64,000 nucleotides of DNA from the NCBI RefSeq assembly GCF_036324505.1, contig NC_086365.1, positions 7,374,655 through 7,438,654 of the forward strand. The letters are read 5' to 3'. Below the pieces are notes generated by a model, which was not told where the DNA came from, did not search any database, and saw only the letters and a program-made list of their open reading frames with translations. The position numbers and the translations under genes are program-made. Numbering within the stretch: the first letter of the stretch is position 1; every line of letters starts with the position of its first letter. Source of the DNA: Eleginops maclovinus. Lineage: Eukaryota > Chordata > Actinopteri > Perciformes > Eleginopidae. Below, in pieces: positions 35,601 through 45,000 of the stretch.

Positions 35601-35829
35601 CCACACAGGAGAAAAGCCATTTAAATGTGACGTGTGCGATAAAGGTTTCCGGTTGTCCTATCACATGAAGAAACACAGGCGGACGCACGCCGGGAAGCCA
35701 AAGAGCTACGTGTGTGAGGACTGCGGGTTAGCGTTCCTCCACAAAAAGTCCCTCTGGGAACACTCGCTCAGCCACGAAGTGAAAGTCGAACCGACATTCA
35801 CCGAGGAAGTGAGAATAGAATTCCAATAG
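29670..35829 (+). CDS. TIN2-like (TINF2 N-terminal domain) and C2H2 zinc-finger protein, eight exon parts, frame break between the halves
   Basis: Seen: exons 29670-29697, 30855-31057, 31487-31588, 31682-31777, 31907-32017, 32813-32936 and 33246-33508 join in phase; a zinc-finger frame follows to TAG at 35827. The start MESPYRCDN was chosen because the in-frame ATG at 29505 lies upstream of the presumed promoter element. Residues about 12-190 resemble the N-terminal TRFH-like domain of TIN2: 'LRLVSAAMWQVVQRGSV' near the start and 'FLSRLEKLLPVPDIQQ' near the end, with matching spacing. Known of the family: TIN2 bridges TRF1, TRF2 and TPP1 in shelterin. The second half holds 21 fingers and a basic NLS-like stretch. 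Inferred role: nuclear DNA-binding regulator with a protein-interaction domain. The exon-7 frame ends at TGA 33509, one frame off the fingers, so either a base is wrong or lost, or an intron lies at about 33447-33532. Gene not named with confidence. Confidence 0.85.
29698..30854 (+). other. first intron of the TIN2-zinc-finger gene
   Basis: 1.16 kb AT-rich intron. 'cattagctaagcg' and 'gctagctgctaa' near 29870-29895 are reminiscent of the MITE arms but too short to call. Nothing else seen. Confidence 0.75.
30855..31057 (+). CDS. TIN2-like domain, exon 2
   Basis: Reads SPLLLPSLRLFIPPLRLVSA and then 'AMWQVVQRGSVQDYGMVEEF', the most TIN2-like stretch, and ends 'LLLGLRAR' in phase 0. Acceptor 'ttttccag', donor GTAAGA. 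Confidence 0.9.
31058..31486 (+). other. intron of the TIN2-zinc-finger gene
   Basis: 429 bases; no feature recognised. Confidence 0.8.
31487..31588 (+). CDS. TIN2-like domain, exon 3
   Basis: Thirty-four codons, VVLELCRAEQIQDTETIEMH to 'LVSTWAAQ'. The start VVLELC parallels VVVEL in TIN2. Donor GTAAGC. Confidence 0.9.
31682..31777 (+). CDS. TIN2-like domain, exon 4
   Basis: Thirty-two codons, PCFAEVEFPESNFADQIELL to 'EEKEKFFQ'. The intron before it is 93 bases and open in frame. Donor GTTTGA. Confidence 0.88.
31907..32017 (+). CDS. TIN2-like domain, exon 5
   Basis: Thirty-seven codons including 'DSALQVLMLDFLSRLEKLLP' and VPDIQQ. The LEK-LP-P-QQ spacing matches TIN2. Donor GTAACA. Confidence 0.9.
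32405..32712 (+). mobile_element. tRNA-derived SINE
   Basis: The head has a pol III A-box-like 'tggctcagtaagtagg' (about 32415) and B-box 'ggttcaagtcc' (32460-32470). The body has 'cccttgagcaaggcacct', shared by many percomorph SINEs, then 'ctccacgggcgctgcacaa', and an A/T-rich tail 'tgactaatataatataat'. A T-rich run lies just upstream. No clear target-site duplication was found by eye. Confidence 0.85.
32713..32754. repeat. 18-bp perfect inverted repeat, 6-base loop
   Basis: Arm ATATATTTTACGTGTAAC, loop ACACAA, arm GTTACACGTAAAATATAT. It abuts the SINE tail and lies close to the exon 6 acceptor. Confidence 0.95.
32813..32936 (+). CDS. TIN2-zinc-finger gene, exon 6
   Basis: Reads TASMLSAVPSALEECVHSVP and then 'DPQHLRTVLMYHTTLGHYDL' plus Cys and one base. 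Donor GTGAGT. Confidence 0.88.
32937..33245 (+). other. intron of the TIN2-zinc-finger gene
   Basis: 309 bases; no feature beyond a normal acceptor 'cccccacag'. Confidence 0.8.
33246..33508 (+). CDS. TIN2-zinc-finger gene, exon 7 frame (linker region)
   Basis: Continues the N-terminal frame: 'SFGNCILSSLSLPQLEKVVI', 'CVTVQVEGETVTLLDYIQIE', then an acidic tail 'PDEEEEREINEEKQMRM' before TGA at 33509-33511. The acidic stretch looks like a real linker and carries on as 'ETDEDVSDALKP' in the next frame, suggesting that a single-base gap or insertion separates the two. Confidence 0.8.
33508..35829 (+). CDS. zinc-finger exon, 21 C2H2-type fingers
   Basis: A 773-codon open frame; the ORF opens at a GTG, which is not a credible eukaryotic start, and its upstream in-frame stop is TGA 33478. 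It has a basic NLS-like 'KQSKRLQVKRKAKK', then two groups of fingers: nine loosely spaced fingers in the first half, separated by charged linkers, and twelve tighter ones after about 34796. Classical TGEKP/TGERP linkers appear only in the last part. Fingers 4 and 9 end in Cys (C2HC) and finger 8 has a longer last loop. The C-terminus is 'TFTEEVRIEFQ'. The GC-rich codon use in the second half contrasts with the AT-rich introns. Confidence 0.93.
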   Translation: MSDALKPAAFRPLKQSKRLQVKRKAKKESDSAAAKRQRKKFPNNKTCPVCNKIFLRAAAMRRHQETHSANREFKYKCANCDKRFRDHYDMNRHNMRVHEKDENGTCTKEEEEADPSTSELSENKNCALCGKYFGRQVDMERHMRSHSEDRPFNCCFCEKKFKNPYVLKRHQQEICKSREVKRPKKKETQRPAPQPPAEGSTEGKVCPICNRILPCTADIAKHLRSHTEERPFICITCEKGFKYKDTLKKHQIIHGHEGIREEQCMTVEQILAEADLCNLDKKEINLDVPAEASGESASVQKVKKRGPKVCPVCSRGFDSVKTLNRHIQCHTEDRPYHCIHCKKRFKHMHGLKRHQIYAICHKKITRFSWKKEQRAGPSQSEVTGADPQQQQGTPLKIPVWCSNCGKHFEYPSALKEHQENVCKVEMSDIMRCGDCGKEFKSMTMLKVHQRIHDPLYCKECGKILANDPAFERHKLMHRPMQCTMCDKTFTLLRRLREHYEKQHEFTGPFPCPQCDKTFIQLSYLAIHQRIHKGEFPYICSMCPEKFRSSNCLTVHLRKHTGEKPFLCWQCGKCYRSASELTVHMGTHSEERPWSCTQCDMAYRTKLQLTNHVEQVHIGVRYPCNSCGKQFMKETSLKRHELIHTGERPHQCTVCGKTFLTANELRLHNRYHTGERPYKCEECGKAFIQSGYLKSHMRIHTGEKPFKCDVCDKGFRLSYHMKKHRRTHAGKPKSYVCEDCGLAFLHKKSLWEHSLSHEVKVEPTFTEEVRIEFQ

Positions 35830-36035
35830 AATATTATACGAGGATAAATTATGAACTGGAATCATCGTCACCAAAAACACTTGCTCTTCGTTATTTGATT
35901 TTGACCAATGTGTTAGTTCGTTCTCTTTTCCCTGTTATTGCTTAACTGTGTATGTTCTGTAAACCACATTAAAGATCTATCTGGAATGTATATATTCAAA
36001 GCCAATTAATATTTTCTGCTAAAATGGCTTTTTGA

Positions 36036-36041
36036 AATAAA
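36036..36041 (+). promoter_or_regulatory. poly(A) signal of the TIN2-zinc-finger gene
   Basis: AATAAA 207 bases after the stop, followed by 'ttgaattttattcctgct', T-rich. Confidence 0.6.
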
Positions 36042-39000
36042 GTTTAACTTGAATTTTATTCCTGCTCGCTTCATTGTTATGTTAAAATAGTGAAGAAACT
36101 CAGTCGAATTAAAGAAACGTTTATTTATTCTCTGGAAACTTCTCAAAATGGTGCTCTCCTTTTTATTGTGAAGTTAAAATAGGTAAACGCTTTTAGTTTT
36201 GAGTGATAGACTTTTAAGCGTCTTTGTTTGAGGTCTCTAGATTGCATCGTGACCTTTGGAGGTTTTAAAGCAGTTTTTACCACAGGACATTTAGTCAGTG
36301 TTGCTGTTGAACCAGAAGATGGCAGTACAGCTGTGATAATAAGCAGCTGGCCTCAGCAGCTGTCAGAATTGCCCTCCCTCACCTCCCCCTGCCACAGCTT
36401 GTATTGGAGGCTCTTTCTTTCTCACATCCATCACACTGTTTATCCTTCATTAGCATCCATATCTCAAGTACAGCATGCATAAAGACATCTGTTTACACAG
36501 TCATTTGCAGGGGGACGCTTGTTTTATTTATGCAGCGTGTTACTTTGTGCAACATAAATTTCCCGAAGATTGTTTATAGAGGCTCAGAGTCCACAAATCA
36601 ATATTTATACTCTGCTCTTCCTCACAGTGTGTCACCTGAGTTTGCTCAGCAGCAGCAGAAGCATCCCTGCCCAATCCCAGAGAAACTGCTTCAATCTCTC
36701 CAAAAAAAATCAAAGGCCGGCTGAGTCAGAGCTTCAGCAGAGTGTTGGGAGCACATCACTGTTTAACCCGAAGCATATTGATTTATATGGGGCTGTAATT
36801 GCTTCAGTGTGTCCTGGATTATTCCCCCTGTAATTGAGGCCTGGCAGAGGTCTCTTCCCTAGACATAGCCTCCGACTGCCAGGTGGTGGGCAGAGTGGAG
36901 AGGAGCACTGCACCCCACAAGCTGGAGAGAGCCCAGAGAGATGGCCCTCACCCTTTAAAACCTCCTCCTCGTCATGGGCGAAGTACACAGTTCAAACAGT
37001 ACACTTCCCTGCATGCTTTGGGGTATCACTCCAGGCCCTCGTTCGGCTCTAACAGCGAATGAGGCAGCACATAATCATGGCACTCTGAAAAGTCCTGAAT
37101 GTGAGCACTTGGTTTGTTCCTCCAGGATTAGTTGTGTTTACTGGAACCACATATTAGCTCTGCAATTACTGAACATGCTATTGTTTTAGTATTTGTTTTG
37201 TGTTTTTGTCTCGTGACTCAGTGGAACATTCCCGGACTTTCTAATAGACAAGCTTGCACGCTCTGACAGGTCTCCAGGTTACTGTGCACAAAATACTGTA
37301 AACACCCCTCGAATAAGTCACCCATTGTCTTTGCAGTATGTGCCAATGCGTTGCACCTGCAGTTCATGTGGTCAGAAGATGAACAAGTATTATAGAAAAG
37401 AGACAATATTTCTGTTGGACTTAATTCAGTTTTCTCTCAGTTTTTGCTTTCCTTTTGAAAATACTAGATATTTTCACTTTCTTTCCAGCTGCAACAGGGA
37501 GCATTATTTCAGAAAAAAAAAGCTTGGATAAACTCAGTGTAAACCTGAACAGCACTGCTGAACATAACAGGGCATTTACAGTTGAACAGTAGAGATATTT
37601 TCTACAGGAGTTTGTGGAGACCAAGATAAAAGACGAGTGCATTTTGGAGTTATATTCAAGAAGCTGAAAAAGAATAACTCAAGGAAGTCATTTGCATGAG
37701 TAAATGGGCATTAATTGCTGTTACATTTGCAGTATCAATGTAAGAGAGATCTTTCCCACGGTGCACAGTGCTGCAATAACATTTTTTGTCCACATAGAGG
37801 CAGTGTTTCAAGCTGAAGACGCAACACTGACATATTACCCTGCAAATTGATATGATGACCTTGTTTGCAAACAGGTTTTTATTTGACATCTAGCAAATCA
37901 ATCATTTATCTAGAGTCTTTTATTTTATTTTCACCAGTTGAAAGCTAATCTCTTATTTTGACGTTTGGTGCTAAGCAGACACTGTACTGTTGGTTTCTCT
38001 GAGGTTTAGTCCATGTTTGTATAAAGATATTGATTTGTGCAGCTTTAACTGGTAACTAATCAGCTTTAAATTGTTTTGTTAGTTTAGCTACACAGGCCTA
38101 ATCACATTAGTTTTACTTGGTGTTACCAGAGAAGCATACATTAAATAACTACCAGCTTATTGCAGTTGGGAGTCCACGTCGAGCATGTGGCTCCTTTGCT
38201 TTCATCAGCAGTAAATCAGGGGGTGCAGCCTCCAACTTTAGCTTCCTGATTTGATGAAAACCCAGTCCCTTCCCGCATGTTCAGCGATCACAAACAGTTA
38301 AACTGTCCCAGAGATATTTTTTTTAAAGTAGGTTTTGATCATCAACAGGCACCACAGAATTTCCGGGCCTTTTTGCCAAAATACTTTGACCCCTGCGAGT
38401 TACTACGGAAACATAGCGTATCAAAACAAGCGCCCCATTTCTTGCTTTTGCTCCATGACGCACCTTTATTTCTTCCATATGAACAGTGTATGGCACAGAA
38501 CAGGGCTTTGATAACAATATCCGCCTTTACTGCATGGACAACAGAGTCACACAAACTACCACATCCTGTGTAACCACCAGCTTTGAAAAGTAATACACAC
38601 ATAGAAAAAGTACTTGCAATGTATAGCCTTCCTTCAAGCTTTCCTTTTAGTCAATGATAAAGAAGGTAACGCATAGAGAGAACCCACTGAGCTGAGACAC
38701 TCAGACTAATCATGAGAAAAGAGAAGGATTATACTAATCAAGTGTGTGTACATTTGCTTGCATGTGTGTCCTCATGTGAACCTGTGTGTGTGCCTGGCCT
38801 CACACATTCCCTCCCATCTTGGGTACCAGCCCTCTATCCTCCCGCCACGCCGTGCTGTTAACACTGGTTTATCTCCTTTTCAAACTCTCTAATTCTTCCC
38901 CCCTTCCCCTCTCTTTGATCCACTTTCATTCATTTGCATTCTGCACCGCTGCCTGTATCTGTTTCTCTCCGACTTGGACATTTGTTTGGCAGGAGACACC

Positions 39001-40407
39001 AGACAAGATGCTCTTAACACTGCAAAAATTATCTTCTTCTTGACAGTTAATGCCTTTTTGTTAATGCACAAAACTCTCTTCCAAATGGGGAGAAATAACT
39101 CTGCTTGCTGCCAAATCTCACGCACATTTTATCGCGAAGATGCACATTTCACTTCTTTTTTTGCAGTGAACACGTTCCCCTTTCTACACCAAAAGGGAGT
39201 GAAAACAAGCCTTTCCCTGGTCAATGAGTTCACTGGGGCGGACGTCTCCTTAGACAGGGCTGCAGGGGAGGGGGGAGGAGGAGAAAGAGTGTGGGGGGGG
39301 GGGGGTTGAGTTCAAAAGTCTTGCAACCATAGAGAAAAGCGAGTTTGAGTGAGGGACGGGAGGGAGGGAGGGAGAGAAACCTGGCACCAAGACGGTTCAG
39401 AGCGAAGGGTATTAGAGACGGCGAACAAGGGAAGGTCAGCCCCCCCCCGCCACACCCCCCCCCTTCTTCTTCTTCTTCCTACTCCTGCATCAGCAGATGT
39501 ACAAGCCCATCATCAATACTGGCAGACCACAGTGATAACAGCAGAGTGTGTGATGAAGCATTTACACGCTACATGGAGGGTTATAGTAATGTCAAGAGTC
39601 AGGGAAAGATGAGAATTTCACATCCAAGATGAGCTACTGACAGAGAGGCTTATGGGCATCAGTGACCGGCTACGTCCTGATCTGATGCTAACAAGGTCAT
39701 CCTCTGGTCTGAAAGCAGCTTTGTCTCTATAATCAGAGGAGCATCATCATCATCATCATATTCCACGTTGTATCAGCAGCTCTTCATGGTGACGCAATCC
39801 ACCAGGGGAGGCAAATGGAGACGCTGCCCGGTGTCTCAAGCAGCACAGGGAGATGACATTGACATAAGCTGAGATATTGAATTCAGATATGTCATTTAAT
39901 GCAGTGACCCTCAGCATTTTGTTTAAATAATAAGTAATGTCTACCAATCATATAATAAGAAACCCATTTTACTATCAGTAGTTATCTGCCCACAGTCCAA
40001 AAACCAAAAGATGATGAATATACTATCTGAGACAAATAAGAAATCAAATGTTCCCCTTTGATATGCTTTCAGTTATTTTAGTTTAGAATGATTCATTTAT
40101 TATCAAATTTGTTGCAGATAAGAATGTCTTCCTAATTATCAAACAAGATCTTTTTTTTGTATTTTTGTTCCGCATTATTTTCTACAACAGCCACTCCATG
40201 TTGTTAAACGTACAGTAAACTTACACAGCAATTATTTATTTACATATTACTGTGTATTGGTTGTGGTGGAGTCCGCCATTCCCTCGCCAGATTTGGACTA
40301 CTCTTCACCTTCCTGGGGCTGGTTGAGTTACTGTAATCGCAAACTTAACATTTCATAGGGATCATTTTAATGCACATATTGTCATTTGTTCCAGTTGGCA
40401 CTAACCA

Positions 40408-40438
40408 AGAAGTCAATGATTACTTTTCATTGACTTCT
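40408..40438. repeat. 12-bp perfect inverted repeat
   Basis: AGAAGTCAATGA at 40408-40419 and its complement TCATTGACTTCT at 40427-40438, with a 7-base loop. Function unknown. Confidence 0.9.
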
Positions 40439-41777
40439 GTATCTAAGTATTCTACATCATTGTAACTGTGGGTGTGGCAAACGTTACTATTGTGCATTGT
40501 TATGAAACAATCCTTTATCTCCCAAGAAAGTCAAATGTTGACCTTTTCATCTCATGACCCCTCACATAATATCCTTTGACCCCTTATGACCCCCCAATCC
40601 TCATGCTGTAAACCAGTCTTTTAGTTGAGTTTGGATAGGCGTGTGATTCAGTGCGTTTCGGTGTCCTGTGTGGACGTTTGCGCGTGCTTGTGTTCTGACC
40701 CACTTTACCCCAACAACCCTAACTGTTGCGTGTCTTGATCCTCGGCCCCCTCTGGATCCCGGCCTGCTTGTGATGCATTTGCACACTGGCCGAGCATGCT
40801 GGGATATGTGCTGATGTCCTGTTTTATGATTGGGTCGCAGCACTTATCTCATGTTTAGTGCTTGGATGAGTGTTTATTTGCCATCCCTGCTGAAAACAAG
40901 TCTTGTTAAGCCCCGCTCCGTGCGAAGCTGTGGCTGTTTTTTTTTTTCTTTTCGCGTGGAACAGTTGGAACATGGGGCCCTCACTTTAACATGTGGCTCT
41001 GCACAGCGGGGGCCATCAAGTGTTTGTCAGCCCAGGAGAAAAGCATCCGGCCATAGTCTGTGCCAAGAAGTTGGCTGAAATCTGAAAAAATGGAGAAAAA
41101 TGTCTTATTCGTCACATGTTTTTTTGTTTTTCACACTTTTGTTTTCAGATCACTCATGAAAGCATCACATGCCATCACATCTGATTTGCAAGTAAACCTT
41201 CATATTTTTGACTTAATTTCCTCACCGAAAACAGAATCATTTAAATTAATTATTCAATTAAAGAGTAAAGGTATAAAAAAGCAGCAAATACTACACAGAA
41301 GCATAGCATTTAGACAGCTCAGGGGCTTCAAAAGACAGCGTTACTGGTTCTATCTGGTTTATATTCTCTATATGTATATCAATTAAATGTTATTTTTTCT
41401 ATTTACTTCAAAACACATGTATTCAGCTTCTTTAATTTTGTTTATTTTGTATTAAAATTCTTATTCAAAGTGTTTTAAAGGCTTGTTATAGCTTTCATCA
41501 TATCAGACTTTGGATAAAAGGCAGTTGGGTTACGCAGTGCAAAATTACGCACAACAACCAGCAGTCATATGAAAACCTCCAGCTCGCCTTTAACTTCTCT
41601 TTCATGAGCTTTCAGCGCATAGAATACTCTGTGGTGTGAGTGTGAGCTGCTGCTGGTGGGGCAGCACCGCTTTTCTATCTACATCTGAACTACTAACCAA
41701 GTCTTAGAGAGATCAAAATTCAATCCCGTTCTGAGAAAAAAAGAGAAATGACGTTATTTGAATATGTGCCCAAAATC

Positions 41778-41790
41778 CTTAATGAATAAC
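41778..41790 (+). promoter_or_regulatory. igf1: HNF-1-like site upstream of igf1
   Basis: CTTAATGAATAAC agrees with the HNF-1 consensus GTTAATNATTAAC at all but two positions. HNF-1 sites are known in human and salmon igf1 promoters; assignment here is by motif only. Confidence 0.45.
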
Positions 41791-41820
41791 TTAGGACGAG
41801 TAGGAGGCAAATGCTGCCCC

Positions 41821-41978
41821 AGCTGTTTCCTGTTGAAAATGTCTGTGTAATGTAGATAAATGTGAGGGATTTTCTCTAAATCCGTCTCCTGTTCGCTAAA
41901 TCTCACTTCTCCAAAACGAGCCTGCGCAATGGAACAAAGTCGGAATATTGAGATGTGACATTGCCCGCATCTCATCCT
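41821..41978 (+). promoter_or_regulatory. igf1: conserved igf1 promoter 1 / 5' leader block
   Basis: The text 'agctgtttcctg', 'tgtagataaatgtgaggg', 'attttctctaaatcc', 'gctaaatctcact', 'gagcctgcgcaatggaa', 'aaagtc', 'atgtgacattgc' follows, in order, what I recall of the human IGF1 exon-1 leader and proximal promoter. The CTGCGCAATG at 41922-41931 resembles a C/EBP site, which in the rat gene mediates cAMP response. The alignment is from memory and not computed. Confidence 0.7.
41929..41958 (+). other. short upstream ORF in the igf1 leader
   Basis: ATG GAA CAA AGT ... ATG TGA, nine codons, ending 92 bases before the igf1 start. Whether it is transcribed depends on the unknown start site; in mammals the equivalent block is within exon 1. 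Confidence 0.45.
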
Positions 41979-42050
41979 CTTTCTCCCCGTTTTTAATGAC
42001 TTCAAACAAGTTCATTTTCGCCGGGCTTTGTCTTGCGGAGACCCGTGGGG

Positions 42051-42098
42051 ATGTCTAGCGCTGTTTCCTTTCAGTGGCATTTATGTGATGTCTTCAAG
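42051..42098 (+). CDS. igf1: igf1 exon 1 coding part
   Basis: Sixteen codons, [16 protein letters not shown], the conserved teleost leader start. Too short for an ORF scan. Donor GTAACT. Confidence 0.96.
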
Positions 42099-45000
42099 GT
42101 AACTTACCTGCTTTCCTTTCTATATATTCACCTTCACTTGCTCACTATTTGCACACAGCATCCTCAGGTTTAACTGTAAGAATACTTGTTTCAGTTTCAG
42201 ATCATTTCAATGCTTTTACATGCATGACAAATGTGGATTTATTTTGATATGTTAACCATTTTATTCAGTTATAGAGAAACTGTGCTGCACGCTTTAATGA
42301 TGTTTGATTTTAACTAGAAATTGTCCCTTGTGCTTTAATTGACTATTTCTTGCTGTTGGAGATGTTGACATGAATCGTGCATGAGTTTCATTGCTCGGAT
42401 GAATGGGTTTTCATCCTCAGAGCGTCTGTGCGCTCTTTTTCTCCAGAAAGTCTTAATGCAGCTCTGCAACTTTCACATAATAACTGATGAGTCTGCATTA
42501 TTACGAGCTTAATATCTAGCCTAAGGCTGTGGGTTTAAGACAGAGGAGCTTAATATGACATACTTAAGGGCGTCGTGACAGTGCGGTTTGTGTTTGGATG
42601 CAGATGGATAGTGTCCTATGTTTATTCGTTTTATTATGTATATTTGGCCCACTCAGCTTCCTCGTCCGGGTTTGGCGGGAGAGCCGTTTTCCATCTCCCA
42701 GTTTGGATCGGAAAGATCCCTGGCGCTTTTTGCATCTCTTATTCTGCTTTTTGAATTTTGAAGTTTTTAGTCTGTGCGTAATAATGCGCATACAGCTGGT
42801 TTTGGCACAGGGAAAACGCTGCCTCATAACTACGATGTGATTAATGAGAGTTTTTTTAAATGATCTTGATTCATATAATTTGCATTACCTTATGATGACA
42901 GATACAGGGTCTGAGTGGCAAGATGATAAGATGAAATGTGTCTTTTCAATTTGGACACGCTCTGCTCGTTGCGCACAGGCGCTCCGGAGCACCAGAGCTG
43001 CCCAGCCTCTTGTTTCACTCTTTGACTCTGGCACCAAGTAGAAGTTTGGATTTAATACATTTTCCAAAACCCCGTAAAGTTACCATCTGTGGCCACGGAT
43101 ACTTTTATTTCTTCTTTTTATTTCCTTTTTATCAGCGCAAAGTGGAAGTTAGGAAAACGAGGCTTCAGTTCACTGGGAAAAATCTTATGTGGGAAAATGT
43201 TTAGTGTTTCCACCTCTGATGTGTCATTGAGCAAGGCACTGGGCCACCAACTATCACATCAGATAAGTTCAGTGGCCAGCAGTGTTATGTGACAGCTTAA
43301 AAAGCGTGACTTCCCCTACATTAAAATGGAAATCTGTCTGTGATGATGCTCTGTGTTTAACAGCAGTGGAAATATTAAAGCTGTCCCTCTCTCCCTGTGC
43401 TGCAGAGTGCGATGTGCTGTATCTCCTGTAGCCACACCCTCTCACTACTGCTGTGCGTCCTCACCCTGACTCCGACGCCAACAGGGGCGGGCCCAGAGAC
43501 CCTGTGCGGGGCGGAGCTGGTCGACACGCTGCAGTTTGTCTGTGGAGAGAGAGGCTTTTATTTCAGTAAGTGCACCTTTTTATTTATTCATAAAGGTTGG
43601 CTGTATCTGTCCCAGAGCTCTCCACCTCCAGCGAGCTCATAAATAAAAAAGCAGCCGGTTTGACATCTTGTCTTGACTTTCCCTGCATTAATGTTCCCTT
43701 TCTTCCTTCAATCATTCCTCTTACATCCTTTTTTAAAGTTCACATTCATCCCTGCGCATATTTTGTAATGCTCCACTCTTATTGATGGACAGCTTACCAT
43801 ATTTTGAACATGCAAATGTTAATGAACTATGGAATAATCCTAATTACCTATATTATTGGTAGGCAAATAGCAGTTTTGCCCGTGAGCAAAGAGCTTTAAG
43901 TGGAATTTGGCTGACTATGTCAAAAAAAGAGGAGGGGTAGAAACTAAATGTTGCAGTTTTTTCTTCTTTCCACCAGAGAAGGGAACGCAACCCAAAGAAA
44001 ACCCTCCACCAACAATCCAGGATTTAAATCTCAGATTTTTCCATTAATGGTACAACCAAGCCTAGAGCAGCACAGGATATATGGAGCTACCGAGGTTAGG
44101 TGCAATGTTCCACTGGCTGCCAGTGTTTGTCCGGACATGTATCCCGATCCCTCTGTCAGAGACTAACAGAGTGATTGTACATTAGCAGTATAGCTGGCTC
44201 ACACACAACAGGGCTGAGGTTTATACCCTCATTATTCACATTTCTTTGGCTGACCTCCATCCAATTAACCCAATTTGCATTGAATGTCCTGGAGGAGCAT
44301 CGTATCGCCACGAAAGTCATTTTAAAGTTTCTTTAATAATTGATTGTCCCGCTGACTCCCGTGCAGGTTTGACATACAAATCCATTATTAATGGTTTGGT
44401 TTGGGCCCAAAGTTATGAAAGATTTTCCACATGTGGTAGACTTTGTCAGTAGCCAATTTCAAAAAGAAAAGAGAAAGAAGAAGATATAAGATTTCTGTGG
44501 GAAATCAGCAGCATCTATAGTTTTATATTTCCAGTAATTGATTGCTTTTGCCAGAACTTGAACCTGAACTTGGAGTGGTTTGAGGATACACCTTCTCGAG
44601 AACCTGGTGACTGATGGAAGATTAGGGGCCAGGAAGGGGCCAGTCTTTGCCTCAGTACAGCAAGGAATTTAATGTAGTAGTGGCCCCATGTAACCTATAA
44701 TATATCCAATCAAACGCCAGTACTGTACAAGCCAAAAACTTAAATACAATTTATTGGCAAGATAATAACGAAGTAGTCTATAGCCCTCCTAGCTTTGTGA
44801 GACTGTACTGTATTGCACAATGGAGCTTGAGCTTAATGCTAATATGGATAGCATAAGTTTAGTGTGATATCAAACCAAAGTGTTTCTCAAATTTAAAACA
44901 TTGACTTGATGAGGGCGCTTTAGGAACATCAAAGAGATCACCAACGTTGATACAGTTCATCATGAAGGGGAAGACATTGGGTTTGAATCCAACTATTAAG

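Larger units (their letters stand above)
35830..41760. other. intergenic region upstream of igf1
   Basis: 5.9 kb after the zinc-finger gene. Contains a G/A-rich then C-rich patch (39255-39480), short (TTC)n and (CAT)n runs near 39465 and 39743, and a 12-bp hairpin at 40408-40438. No ORF here has a recognisable product or splice context. Distal igf1 regulatory sequence is possible but cannot be shown. Confidence 0.6.

Noticed and set aside
35071..35688. 205-codon ORF on the minus strand
   Set aside because: Exact antisense of the zinc-finger array; the periodic Cys/His codons keep the complement open. No recognisable product. The same holds for 33231-33686 minus and 34333-34674 minus.
39255..39480. 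G- and C-rich patch considered as a CpG-island promoter
   Set aside because: It is mainly homopurine and poly-C/G runs with few CpGs and no adjacent exon.
42598..42840. 80-codon ORF in igf1 intron 1 with a hydrophobic start, considered as an alternative leader exon
   Set aside because: It has no donor in a useful phase that I can support, and a second leader exon is known from mammals but not expected in fish.
43205..43290. Second SINE copy ('ttgagcaaggcactgg') in igf1 intron 1
   Set aside because: Only the short core word matches; no A-box, B-box or tail is present.
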